Shown: positions 43,286 through 51,214, numbered from the stretch's first letter. The stretch is DNA of 64,000 nt from Bacillus_CJ salitolerans (GCF_042680805.1 NZ_JBHUEM010000052.1:186001-250000), one strand, 5' to 3'. The notes: a model not told the origin generated them from the letters alone. Numbers and translations: made by a program.

Positions 43286-44230
43286 ATGGTAAAAGGAATT
43301 ACCCATTATGAAGTAGGAGAACAAGTTGATGTATATTTACTAGTTAAATCAAGTGTGAAAGGCGTAGCAAGTAACGGGAAGCCATTTTTATCCCTAGTAC
43401 TCCAAGATCAAACAGGTGATATTGAGGCAAAGCTATGGGATTGTTCACCAGAAGATGAGGCCGATTATATGCCAGAAAAAATTGTAAAGGTCTTTGGAGA
43501 TATTCAAAATTATCGTGGAAAAAACCAACTGAAAATCCGTAATATTCGATCAGTTAGTGATTTAGATAATGTAAGCATTTCTGATTTTTTAGAGGTGGCA
43601 CCACTTGAGAAAGACGAAATGATGTCTAAAATAACGCAGTATATCTTTGAAATGAGAAATCCCAACATACAGCGGATAACAAGACATTTATTAAAGAAGC
43701 ATCAGGCTGCATTCATACAATACCCAGCAGCTACGAAAAATCATCATGAATTTATCTCTGGACTAGCCTATCACGTTGTGTCTATGTTGGATTTAGCAAA
43801 GGCGATATCTTCATTATATCCTTCATTAGATAAAGATTTGTTATATTCTGGTGTCATTTTACATGATCTCGGAAAAGTTATGGAGTTATCTGGACCAATC
43901 TCAACAGTCTATACTACAGAAGGAAATTTACTCGGTCATATTACGATCATGGTGAACGAAATTGGAAAGGCTGCAGAAGAACTTGGCATACATGGTGAGG
44001 AAGTCATGATTCTTCAGCATATTGTACTCAGCCATCACGGAAAAGCTGAATGGGGAAGCCCGAAACCACCATTAATAAAAGAGGCTGAGATCCTTCACTA
44101 TATAGATAATTTAGATGCTAAAATGAATATGTTAGACCGAGCCCTTGAAAGAGTAAAACCGGGTGAATTTTCAGATCGAGTTTTCGCACTTGATAATCGT
44201 GCCTTTTATAAGCCGACATTCCATAATTAA
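43286..44230 (+). CDS. yhaM: 3'-5' exoribonuclease YhaM
   Basis: 314 aa, the length of B. subtilis YhaM. N-terminal OB-fold (VGEQVDVYLLVKSS, GDIEAKLWDCSPEDE) for RNA binding and a C-terminal HD domain: HHEFISGLAYHVVSM near residue 160, HDLGKVMEL near 194, HHGKAEWGSP near 257. The HD metal ligands are all present. TTG 43268 is in frame, but it precedes the SD AATGGAGGG; ATG 43286 fits. Third gene of the yhaO-yhaN-yhaM group. Confidence 0.94.
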   Translation: MVKGITHYEVGEQVDVYLLVKSSVKGVASNGKPFLSLVLQDQTGDIEAKLWDCSPEDEADYMPEKIVKVFGDIQNYRGKNQLKIRNIRSVSDLDNVSISDFLEVAPLEKDEMMSKITQYIFEMRNPNIQRITRHLLKKHQAAFIQYPAATKNHHEFISGLAYHVVSMLDLAKAISSLYPSLDKDLLYSGVILHDLGKVMELSGPISTVYTTEGNLLGHITIMVNEIGKAAEELGIHGEEVMILQHIVLSHHGKAEWGSPKPPLIKEAEILHYIDNLDAKMNMLDRALERVKPGEFSDRVFALDNRAFYKPTFHN

Positions 44231-44304
44231 AAGTATTGGTCATAATTTTAACATTCCTCTCATATTTATTTGATAACGAAATGCTTGTCTTGAAAGGGGT
44301 TAAA

Positions 44305-44514
44305 ATGATGATAACGATACCTTGGTGGATTTATTTAGTGGTTACAGGAATTGTGTTTAGTGGTGTAATGATGGTGAAAACGTCCAAAAGGGACCGCGAA
44401 ATGCAACAATTTTATATTGAGCGCGAAGGCCAAGTATTCATGGAACGAATGAAATATGAAAAAGAAAAGCGACAGCAGCAAGACCAAGCAGAAGAAGTTA
44501 CGATAGCCCAGTAA
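44305..44514 (+). CDS. yhaL: sporulation protein YhaL
   Basis: 69 aa: one N-terminal membrane helix (WWIYLVVTGIVFSGVMMV), then a charged helical tail with DREMQQFYIEREGQVFMERM and a Glu/Lys/Gln-rich end. Length and position between yhaM and prsA fit YhaL. ATG 44305 follows GAAAGGGG; ATG 44308 is also possible. Confidence 0.85.
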   Translation: MMITIPWWIYLVVTGIVFSGVMMVKTSKRDREMQQFYIEREGQVFMERMKYEKEKRQQQDQAEEVTIAQ

Positions 44515-44559
44515 GTGAAGAAACCTACTATTCAACGGACGATTTATGCTAATGAATCA

Positions 44560-44597
44560 AAAAAAGAAACGCCTCTCTAAGACAGGCGTTTCTTTTT
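44560..44597. terminator. bidirectional terminator between yhaL and prsA
   Basis: AAAAAGAAACGCCT / AGGCGTTTCTTTTT with a 9-nt loop; A and T runs on both sides, serving both convergent genes. Confidence 0.92.
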
Positions 44598-44612
44598 GGC
44601 ATTCGAAGATTC

Positions 44613-45482
44613 TTATTCAGTTACTTCTGATTTCTTAAACATATCTTTCAAATCAGGATCTGTGACTTTAACATGAGCTGCTTCTAGTTCTTTCAGGACA
44701 AGATCTTCAACAGCTGTGAAGTCTACTTTGCTTCGGCGAAGCTCGGTTTCAATATCTTCTCTCATTTCTTCAAGAGGAGCTAATTCTTTCTTCTCAGTTA
44801 ATTTGATGATATGATACCCGAATTGAGATTGTACAGGCTCACTAATCTCATTTATTTCTAACGCATAGGCTGCTTGCTCAAATTCTGGAACCATTTTCCC
44901 AGGACCAAAAAATCCTAGATCTCCACCACTAGCAGCGGAACCATCTGTCGAGTATTCCTTTGCTAAATCTTCAAAAGAAGCGCCTTCAGTTAGCTTCTGC
45001 TTTAACTCATTCGCAGTTGCTTCATCTTCCACTAATATATGGCTTGCTCTGATTTCTGGTTTTAATGATTTGTAATGTTCTTCGACTTCAGCCTCAGTCA
45101 CTTCTATATCCTTCATCGCGACTTTTTCCTGAAGTAAGCCAACCTTCATCGTTTTAAGAAGCTGCTCCTCAGATTTAAAGCCGCTTTGTTGAATAACCAT
45201 ATCAAATTGTGGACCATATTGTTCTTTTAACTTATCAATTTCTACTTGTACCTCTTCGTCTTTCACTTCGTAATTCTCACTAAGTACTTTACTGTAAACT
45301 AACTCACGAAGTATTTGATCTCCATATCTTTCTTTCATGGCTTCATACAGTTCATCTTTTGTGATATTCCCAGCATCTGTTTCGACAATTACTTCAGCTG
45401 ACGAGCCATCGTCATTGTTATTACAAGCTGCTAGAGCAATTACGCTTGCTGAGATGGTAAGAGCAAGGGCCAACTTCTTCAT
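44613..45482 (-). CDS. prsA: foldase lipoprotein PrsA
   Basis: 289 aa. Signal peptide MKKLALALTISASVIALAAC with lipobox LAAC, then NNNDDGSS linker. The parvulin-type peptidyl-prolyl isomerase domain is at about residues 145-235: IRASHILVEDEATANELKQK, GDLGFFGPGKMVPEFEQAAY and SQFGYHIIKL. It is anchored on the outer face of the membrane, where it folds secreted proteins. SD TAGGAGTG. In B. subtilis prsA expression and ScoC/EcsA affect secretion; all three are in this window. Confidence 0.95.
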   Translation of the reverse strand: MKKLALALTISASVIALAACNNNDDGSSAEVIVETDAGNITKDELYEAMKERYGDQILRELVYSKVLSENYEVKDEEVQVEIDKLKEQYGPQFDMVIQQSGFKSEEQLLKTMKVGLLQEKVAMKDIEVTEAEVEEHYKSLKPEIRASHILVEDEATANELKQKLTEGASFEDLAKEYSTDGSAASGGDLGFFGPGKMVPEFEQAAYALEINEISEPVQSQFGYHIIKLTEKKELAPLEEMREDIETELRRSKVDFTAVEDLVLKELEAAHVKVTDPDLKDMFKKSEVTE

Positions 45483-45840
45483 GATTTAACACTCCTATTA
45501 TGTAAATAATTGTATTTGATGGTCTTGGGGTACATTTCCATTAACAGTATGTCCCAAAAAACCACATCCATAACTATACCATAATTTTCGTGATCGGTCA
45601 TAAGGAAACAAGCAATTGGACCAAATGCCCTATTTTTTGGAGGGGTGTAAATAATTGATTGTTTTCAACTTATTTAAGATATCAACATTTCCTTTTCATA
45701 TTTTTTTAATTTTTTTTCAAAACACGGGACATTCGTTTAGTCAAAGATTCGGTAATTTCTATAGTATATAGTAAACCTAATGAAAAACAGCAACTCTTTA
45801 GGTTATTAGATAGTAGAAAAAATTAAAGGAGGTATTATGA

Positions 45841-45930
45841 ATGAGTCACGGATACACTGGTGGTTTCGCGTTAATTGTCGTGCTGTTCATTTTACTAATC
45901 ATTGTGGGTTCTGCTTACGTGGGTTACTAA
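45841..45930 (+). CDS. YjcZ-family sporulation micro-protein 1, 29 aa
   Basis: Tiny hydrophobic protein: MSHGYTGGFALIVVLFILL then IIVGSAYVGY. Gly-rich start, single membrane helix and Tyr end fit the YjcZ family of spore-associated small proteins. SD AAAGGAGGT before ATG 45841. Upstream, 45483-45790 holds the prsA promoter region and nothing else I can support. Confidence 0.88.
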   Translation: MSHGYTGGFALIVVLFILLIIVGSAYVGY

Positions 45931-46017
45931 AAACTTAAAGGAACTTTAGATTAATGCCTATTCATGAAAAGGTTTATTTGCATAGAATATTTTAACCATT
46001 ATAAGGAGGTGTTAATA

Positions 46018-46101
46018 ATGGGTTCAGGATACGGTGCAGGTTTTGCGTTGATTGTAGTATTGTTTATCTTGTTAATCATTGTAGGTGCTGCTTGGTTATA
46101 A
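46018..46101 (+). CDS. YjcZ-family sporulation micro-protein 2, 27 aa
   Basis: Paralogue of the gene at 45841 with the same core (GFALIVVLFILLIIVG): MGSGYGAGFALIV at the start, AAWL at the end. SD AAGGAGGTG. CATAGAATA at 45981-45989 fits a sigma-K -10 (CATAnnnTA), but no good -35 was found, so separate transcription is uncertain. Confidence 0.88.
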   Translation: MGSGYGAGFALIVVLFILLIIVGAAWL

Positions 46102-46134
46102 GCAAATAGCTTGAAGCAAAAAAAGTTAGGTAAG

Positions 46135-46162
46135 AAGGCAGAGTGTAAGCTCTGCCTTTTTT
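46135..46162 (+). terminator. terminator of the yjcZ-like pair
   Basis: AAGGCAGAG / CTCTGCCTT with a short loop and T run. Confidence 0.9.
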
Positions 46163-46224
46163 GGCGATAATAAAAAGTAGTGCGTGGACACTACTTTAAC
46201 TATTCTCGGTTATCTCTATTATCG

Positions 46225-46421
46225 CGCTCTAACTGGCGCTAAGCCCCTTCAAAACTAAAGAAGGTTTGAAGAAGTTAAACGCTAGTAAGAGCCCAATTTT
46301 ATAGAACACAGACTAAAATCGCCACATCTTTTGGCAACGTCTGTGTGACCCACATCGTGTGGGACTCATTAATCAATCAGTGGGGGATGAGGATAACTCC
46401 ACCGATTGAAGTTTCACTTTA
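46225..46421. repeat. intergenic repeat family B, copy 1
   Basis: Shares with 51676-51775 the blocks GCGCTAA, CCACATCGTGTG, AATCAGTGG, GATGAGGA, GATTGAAGTT and ACTTTA. AATCAGTGG...CCACCGATT forms a hairpin around GGATGAGGATAACT, and CCCACATCGTGTGGG is itself palindromic. Longer than copy 2 at its left side. Its last bases overlap the stop codon of the small gene ending at 46419. Confidence 0.7.
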
Positions 46422-46598
46422 TGTGAACAATACCTCTACATAGGAAGAGATAAGTAAAATCGTTATTAATATATTGATTGTCCGAAATACTTTGACTTGG
46501 CGTTCTTCAGGAATTTCTTTTTGTATACATAACGCGTTTGTCAGTTTGTTTATCGAAAACAAAATGAACACCGCAAGTGGTATATATATAACGATCAT
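46419..46598 (-). CDS. small two-helix membrane protein, 59 aa
   Basis: Strong SD AAGGAGGGG 7 bp before ATG 46598. The product has two hydrophobic segments, MIVIYIPLAVFILFSI at the start and TINILITILLISSYVEVLF at the end, joined by a charged loop (LCIQKEIPEERQVKVF). The stop codon is formed by the end of a repeat element. I do not recognise a family. Confidence 0.7.
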   Translation of the reverse strand: MIVIYIPLAVFILFSINKLTNALCIQKEIPEERQVKVFRTINILITILLISSYVEVLFT

Positions 46599-46711
46599 AA
46601 TCAGCCCCTCCTTTTTATAGTATAAAATAAATATAATTAGAATGGAAACATGAAATTTTCATTGAATTAGCTATTCATTAAATCAATGTTGCAAAAGAGG
46701 TGTCATGACAA

Positions 46712-47302
46712 GTGAGGGAGAAACGGAACTTTTGGAAACGAGCATTTTTTTCATTATTAGCGTTTGTAATGATTGTCATGGCAATAGCGATTACGATTGT
46801 TGTTGCATCAATTACAACTGAGCCGGAAATCATTACGTATGAGAAGCAAAATCTAGCACCAGGACAATCATTTTTTACGTTAACTACAACAAAGGCATCC
46901 ATAAATTCTTGGATTACAGACGAATTAGGAAAAAAACAACAAGAATTTAACAATATTCATTATGAAGTAGTGTTAGACGATTATATTTACTTAAAAGGTT
47001 GGCTACTTGTATTTAGCAGGGAAGTCCCTTTTCAAATGGTGTTTGAACCTTCTGTCAATGAGGACGGAGGACTAACCCTCTATGAAAAAGAAATTCGATT
47101 AGGAAAGCTTCAGCTGCCAGGAGAAATTGTATTAGGTCTCATCCAAGAACAAATGGAGTTCCCAGATTGGGTAACTGTCATACCCAATGAACATATCATC
47201 CATGTTAATGTTAAAGAAATTGGGCTAGAGAAAAACCTTCAACTATCTGTTAACCGATTTGATTTAAAAAATGATCAGCTAGAACTTGCGGTAAAAAGAT
47301 AG
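46712..47302 (+). CDS. YpmS-like protein (DUF2140)
   Basis: 196 aa. N-terminal membrane anchor (about residues 10-33) and an extracytoplasmic domain with VVLDDYIYLKGWLLVFSREVPF and VTVIPNEHIIHVNVKEI, the pattern of the YpmS/DUF2140 family. GTG 46712 follows GAGGTG at 9-11 bp; an ATG at 46704 is out of frame. B. subtilis has its ypmS elsewhere, so this may be an extra or relocated copy. Function unknown. Confidence 0.72.
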   Translation: MREKRNFWKRAFFSLLAFVMIVMAIAITIVVASITTEPEIITYEKQNLAPGQSFFTLTTTKASINSWITDELGKKQQEFNNIHYEVVLDDYIYLKGWLLVFSREVPFQMVFEPSVNEDGGLTLYEKEIRLGKLQLPGEIVLGLIQEQMEFPDWVTVIPNEHIIHVNVKEIGLEKNLQLSVNRFDLKNDQLELAVKR

Positions 47303-47326
47303 AAGCATCCCCATCAGGATGCTTCT
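47301..47326 (+). terminator. stem-loop at the end of the DUF2140 gene
   Basis: Perfect AGAAGCATCC / AGGATGCTTCT-type stem overlapping the stop codon; no T run follows. Confidence 0.6.
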
Positions 47327-47388
47327 AGTTAGCTATCAGTAAACCTTTATCACCATCATTATCGAAAGTATAAGTTCATGGATTCGTA

Positions 47389-47931
47389 TTAATACTTTTG
47401 TATTAATATATCATATCCACCATTGCTTTCTTCCATGTAACAACGCTTTGGTGCTTTCATAAATTGATAGCTATAGAGTAGGTCTGTGACACAAACTCCT
47501 AAATTAAGGGCTAATAAGATAGAGAAGTAATGAATGTAGCTTGGAAAAAACATAATTAAAATAATCAGTACCGTAGTAATCGTTAGTAAAGGTGACAATA
47601 CCGAAAAAATAGCTGTTTGTTTTGATAGCAATTGACAGTGCTTTATCGTTATAATCGGTAAGAAACCTCTTCGCTTTAGTCTTACATGCACTTTCTTACC
47701 TAGCATCCTTAATACCGATATGTGTATAATTTGGTGGAGTGGATACAGAAGGAAAGCACTTACTAAAACATAAATTAACCCATTATCCTCTAATTGATTA
47801 GTAGAAAAAATAAATTGCAATAATAAAAAATTCACAATAAATGCTATGATAGCAGTAAGAAAAGAAAGAAAAAATAAACGATGGAACCCGTAATCCTTTG
47901 ATAGATTAATGGTCTTCCAACAGTTCATCAT
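47389..47931 (-). CDS. yhaJ: YhaJ-like membrane protein (DUF3267)
   Basis: 180 aa with four hydrophobic segments (about residues 20-45, 52-68, 108-130, 135-155). DUF3267 proteins are described as putative zincin peptidases with HExxH; here the position reads HQIIH (YPLHQIIHISVLRMLG), so the catalytic Glu is replaced by Gln. Position upstream of yhaI and scoC matches yhaJ. SD AGGTGAA before ATG 47931. Confidence 0.78.
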   Translation of the reverse strand: MMNCWKTINLSKDYGFHRLFFLSFLTAIIAFIVNFLLLQFIFSTNQLEDNGLIYVLVSAFLLYPLHQIIHISVLRMLGKKVHVRLKRRGFLPIITIKHCQLLSKQTAIFSVLSPLLTITTVLIILIMFFPSYIHYFSILLALNLGVCVTDLLYSYQFMKAPKRCYMEESNGGYDILIQKY

Positions 47932-48059
47932 AAATTCACCTCATGTTGATATAAAATATTGTTGCGATGATTTTCACATTTCACCATGTTACTTTACTAA
48001 TTTTATGGGGAAAGGTCAAGAGTGAATTTAGGGTATTAATTTCAAGGCAGGTGTTTACA

Positions 48060-48410
48060 TTGGAAACAGTAGAACAACGCCTAGAGCGTTTGGAATACTA
48101 TCAAACATTAATTCTTCAGATGGTAGATCTTAACAAATGGCCATTTTATGCCCTTGTGATGAAACGTCAAATAGCTGAGAAAGACGTTCAACAAATATTT
48201 ACTCTGAGTGAAGAATTATTAGAACTTTATTTTCAACAAAAAGAGGAAGGACTCCTCGTTTTTTCACAACTATTAGAAGTGTTTGAACGGTCTCTTCCTG
48301 ACGGGCTCACGGTGTTAGAAACTGTTGATGCGATGCATAGGCAACAGCTTTATACTCCACTCATGAGTGAATTTAAGCTCATTATGAGTAGTGGTGTGAG
48401 TAGAAGGTAG
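48060..48410 (+). CDS. yhaI: YhaI-like protein (DUF1878)
   Basis: 116 aa: VEQRLERLEYYQTLILQMVD, PFYALVMKRQIAEKDVQQIF and a helical remainder ending LYTPLMSEFKLIM, the DUF1878/YhaI pattern. The frame is open from an ATG at 47967, but TTG 48060 follows AAGGCAGGTG and gives the usual length. Function unknown. Its stop abuts scoC, which ends on the other strand at 48411. Confidence 0.8.
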   Translation: METVEQRLERLEYYQTLILQMVDLNKWPFYALVMKRQIAEKDVQQIFTLSEELLELYFQQKEEGLLVFSQLLEVFERSLPDGLTVLETVDAMHRQQLYTPLMSEFKLIMSSGVSRR

Positions 48411-48971
48411 TTAGTCTACTCTTTTATATAACTTTCCATCAACTTCAATAAAATCGTTTTCAATATTTTCTGTAGATCTTCCGAATATTTCCAAGAAGTC
48501 ATCCCCATAAATATTGCGGATGATACTCATCAAATCTAAGAACTCAGGGAACTTACCGTATATACTCTTGAGTGGAAGTGATCCTCCAAACACAGAATAC
48601 GATGTTGGATCATATGTTTCCATAATTTCAAGTAGTAACACGGTACCTTTTTCAGTTAACTCAATATACGTATTACGCTTGTCATCTTCCTTTTTTGAAA
48701 ACGTTAAATATCCTCGCTCTTCTAGTTTCTTTGAAAAGTTAAAGGCCGTGGAAACGTGCATAACCCCAAACTTCGCGATTTCAGAAATCGATGCTCCCTT
48801 AAGATGATAGGCAATCCATAAAATGTGATGTTCGTTAATATTTAAATCATAAGGTTTTATCCATTGCTGCCAATCTTTTTCAATAGACTTCCAAAGTGCT
48901 TTACTTATTTGTGCCATTCGTTGGCTATATGCAATGGCTTCTTTCATTGAGAAATCTTCTTTTGTATTCAT
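48411..48971 (-). CDS. scoC: MarR-family transition-state regulator ScoC (Hpr)
   Basis: 186 aa. Winged-helix domain with LNINEHHILWIAYHLKGASI, SEIAKFGVMHVSTAFNFSKKLEERG (recognition helix) and the wing SKKEDDKRNTYIELT. In B. subtilis ScoC represses protease and sporulation genes. The C-terminal 55 residues are ScoC-specific. GTG 48980 is in frame but is part of SD AGTAGGTGACTAGG; ATG 48971 is the start. Close to yhaH, prsA and ecs, as in B. subtilis. Confidence 0.92.
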   Translation of the reverse strand: MNTKEDFSMKEAIAYSQRMAQISKALWKSIEKDWQQWIKPYDLNINEHHILWIAYHLKGASISEIAKFGVMHVSTAFNFSKKLEERGYLTFSKKEDDKRNTYIELTEKGTVLLLEIMETYDPTSYSVFGGSLPLKSIYGKFPEFLDLMSIIRNIYGDDFLEIFGRSTENIENDFIEVDGKLYKRVD

Positions 48972-49132
48972 CCTAGTCACCTACTCTAGTAACAATTTCA
49001 AATCCTACCATTCATTTACTAAGGTTTCAGACCCTAGTTTTTCTATATTCCTATTATGCCAATAATCTACTAATTAATAAAGACAGTTTCACTTAATTGC
49101 CGAAATATTTAAACAAAAGCCACCATCAAAGC

Positions 49133-49501
49133 TTAATCTACTTGATGGCGACCTACAGTTTGTTCTAAAGATAATAATGTTTTTTCTATTTCAGCAATTT
49201 CTCGCTGAATGTTCTTTTGGTTTGGCTCAATAGCATGCTTCCAATGGTTTACCGTCTTTTGAACATCATCAACAAAATCTTTGACTAGCACTTTTCCTTC
49301 TTTTGAAGATTGTTCAACTGTATGAAGAAAATGCTTCGCTTCATATTTTAAATGGGTGAGCCTTTCTAATAAATCCTGGCTACTGTGCTTAATGGTCGAC
49401 CGAAGTTCAACACCTGTTTTAGGTGTCGAGAGTAGGATTGAAAGTCCACTTACGACTCCACCAATAAGAAATCCTAACATAAATGAGTTCCCTTTATTCA
49501 T
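49133..49501 (-). CDS. yhaH: YtxH domain protein (YhaH)
   Basis: 122 aa. Short polar start then the YtxH hydrophobic segment SFMLGFLIGGVVSGLSILLSTPKTG, followed by amphipathic helices (KHSSQDLLERLTHLKYEAKHF, KEGKVLVKDFVDDVQKTV). Membrane-anchored helical protein of general-stress type. ATG 49501 follows GAAGGTGAT; an ATG at 49510 lacks an SD. Confidence 0.85.
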   Translation of the reverse strand: MNKGNSFMLGFLIGGVVSGLSILLSTPKTGVELRSTIKHSSQDLLERLTHLKYEAKHFLHTVEQSSKEGKVLVKDFVDDVQKTVNHWKHAIEPNQKNIQREIAEIEKTLLSLEQTVGRHQVD

Positions 49502-49549
49502 GACTATCACCTTCTTATAAATTTAAAAATGTGGAAATGCCTCTAAATT

Positions 49550-49581
49550 CGACAAAAAGAAGTGAATTCCTCTTTTTGTCG
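49550..49581 (-). terminator. stem-loop downstream of the 36-aa ORF
   Basis: CGACAAAAAGA / TCTTTTTGTCG with a 10-nt loop. It sits between the start of yhaH and the small minus-strand ORF, where a stop signal is only useful if something upstream on the minus strand is transcribed. Confidence 0.5.
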
Positions 49582-49595
49582 TAATTGAACTAAAA

Positions 49596-49706
49596 TTACT
49601 TCTTATCGTTTACATAAGTATCATCCAATTTTTTAGATCCGATCCACATGGAAGAACATGTTTTAACCTTACTATACCCACACTCAATTGGACAAAACAC
49701 TTTCAT
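49596..49706 (-). CDS. possible 36-aa Cys-containing peptide
   Basis: ATG 49706 to TAA 49596: MKVFCPIECGYSKVKTCSSM and a hydrophilic end WIGSKKLDDTYVNDKK. Three cysteines in 13 residues and a following stem-loop support it; the SD is poor (GAGTG 13 bp upstream). No family recognised. Confidence 0.35.
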   Translation of the reverse strand: MKVFCPIECGYSKVKTCSSMWIGSKKLDDTYVNDKK

Positions 49707-49756
49707 AACTGTAAATACACTCGCATAAAGATAAAATAGAGGAGGGAGTGTGTGAT

Positions 49757-49948
49757 GTGAAGGTTATAATGACCATTTTTTGTATAGTTAGTATCTTTTT
49801 TTATGTGAAAATGATTCAATATTTTCTCTCGTCTCAAACTGCTGGATCTTACCCTCCAAGTAGAGTCTTGCGTCAAAAAGCAGTGCTAATGGGAGGGGGC
49901 GGAACAGTATTTCTTTTGCTCTCCTTTATTTTTTATTTATTATTATAG
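49757..49948 (+). CDS. small two-helix membrane protein, 63 aa
   Basis: GTG 49757 follows GAGGAGGGAG; GTG 49748 lies within the SD. Product: hydrophobic VIMTIFCIVSIFFYVKMIQYF, a basic loop with SYPPSRVLRQKAVLMGGGG, and a second hydrophobic segment VFLLLSFIFYLLL. Followed by a terminator. Family not recognised. Confidence 0.65.
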   Translation: MKVIMTIFCIVSIFFYVKMIQYFLSSQTAGSYPPSRVLRQKAVLMGGGGTVFLLLSFIFYLLL

Positions 49949-49961
49949 TGCACAATTTTGG

Positions 49962-49993
49962 AAACCCCACTCAATGAGAGGGGGAATTTTTTT
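49962..49993 (+). terminator. terminator of the 63-aa membrane protein gene
   Basis: CCCCaCTC-AAT-GAGaGGGG stem with one internal mismatch, T run 49987-49993. Confidence 0.85.
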
Positions 49994-49996
49994 GAG

Positions 49997-50167
49997 AAAT
50001 AAGAAATTATAAGTTTTGATTGTATCTAAGTACGATGTGCTTAGTAATCCGGCTTCAGCGCGAGTTCAAGTAACCTGTCATGAATAAAAAGGAAAACCAC
50101 CCTTTTATTTCATAACAGGTTATTTGCTTTTCGTGTCTAAACGGTGAGCCCTGAGCCTTTTGTTCTT
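49997..50167 (+). repeat. dispersed intergenic repeat family A, copy 2 (shorter)
   Basis: Begins 4 bp after a T run. Keeps the outer blocks (TATAAGTTT at the left, GCTTCAGCGC, GAGCCTTTTGTTC at the right) and the hairpin CCTGTCATGAATAAAAAGG...CCCTTTTATTTCATAACAGG, but lacks the CTCGAGGGAAAA segment seen in copies 1 and 3. Confidence 0.8.
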
Positions 50168-50274
50168 GATGAATAAATCAAGAAATAAAGAAACTTTTTA
50201 GTGAACGAAGTAGGGATAGCACCAAGTCATCAAGAATATAGTCAGTATAACGTAATGAAGGTGGGGTACTAACA

Positions 50275-51174
50275 TTGTTTCGTGATAATAAACCAATTCA
50301 TTTAAGTCCTTATGATCATCCAGATATTTATCCTGGACCAAGACCTGTTAGTTCATTTTTGTTTTCAAATGGAGTTGCCCATCGTATAGAAGAGGGGGCT
50401 CCTTCAGTAGAGGACTCTATCATCCATTTATCATCAAGCGATCATATGTATGGATCCTTTATATATCCAAGTCATACCAAAATAACGGTAAGAGACTATC
50501 TAGAGGCTAATCAATTAACTCCAATGATAGACAGAATACCTGTTTTAGCATACGGCTCCAACGTATGCTTAGCACAGCTATTATACAAATCAAGTATTAA
50601 TAAAAACGTATCTGATCTATTTTTATGTATGAGAGCAACCATAATAGATACAGATGTCGTTTATGGCGCGCTATTAGCTCCATATGGTGCATTGCCTGCT
50701 ATTATAGCACCTGTAAAAGACGCTAGAACAGAGGTTTGGGTAACGTTTCTTGATAAAGATCAATTAGAGCAGATGCATCAAACAGAAGGTGGATATGAAT
50801 TTAGAGTACATAAAGGAAATAAGATTGAGTTATTTGCAAATGAGTCTATAACAAATGTATACGCTTATTATTATCCTAGAGCGCTCTTCTTTCATGATTC
50901 ATATTACCGGTTCCCTGATATTCCTGGTGTGTCTAGCCTTCCCTCAATGTGGCAAGCCGATATGATTAATGAATGTAAAATGCTTTGTGAGTTTGAGGGA
51001 ACTAGAGAGGGATTTATCCATTTAGTAAGATGGGATCATTCTTTTAGGCTAAAGGTAAAGCAAAGACTGTCTAAGTTTGAATCCATACTTGAGCATCCAG
51101 ATTGGGAAATCGCGAATGATGTCTATACGATGAAAGAATTACGAAAACAGAATGAAAAACCGCCAAGTCTCTAG
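50275..51174 (+). CDS. orphan protein with a gamma-glutamylcyclotransferase-like motif
   Basis: 299 aa, cytoplasmic by composition. Near residue 90 it has PVLAYGSNVCLAQLLYK, the YGSN motif of GGCT-like (BtrG/AIG2) folds, followed by a second loop YGALLAPYGALPAI and strands such as EVWVTFLDKDQLEQMHQTEGG that suit the same fold. The first 85 and last 90 residues are not part of a usual GGCT domain. TTG 50275 follows AAGGTGGGG. It occupies the place where I would expect trpP and serC between yhaH and hit in B. subtilis. Activity is unknown. Confidence 0.65.
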   Translation: MFRDNKPIHLSPYDHPDIYPGPRPVSSFLFSNGVAHRIEEGAPSVEDSIIHLSSSDHMYGSFIYPSHTKITVRDYLEANQLTPMIDRIPVLAYGSNVCLAQLLYKSSINKNVSDLFLCMRATIIDTDVVYGALLAPYGALPAIIAPVKDARTEVWVTFLDKDQLEQMHQTEGGYEFRVHKGNKIELFANESITNVYAYYYPRALFFHDSYYRFPDIPGVSSLPSMWQADMINECKMLCEFEGTREGFIHLVRWDHSFRLKVKQRLSKFESILEHPDWEIANDVYTMKELRKQNEKPPSL

Positions 51175-51190
51175 ACTTTGGCAGTTCCTT
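51161..51190. terminator. stem-loop between the GGCT-like gene and hit
   Basis: GCCAAGTC / GACTTtGGC with one bulged T, followed by a T-rich stretch; shared by convergent genes. Confidence 0.6.
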
Positions 51191-51214
51191 TTGATAAATG
51201 AGGACGAGTTCTCA

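Noticed and set aside
45655..45771. TTG-started 38-codon ORF after GGAGGGGTG upstream of the yjcZ genes
   Set aside because: The product is an AT-rich Phe/Ile string without pattern, and it overlaps the likely promoter region of the micro-genes.
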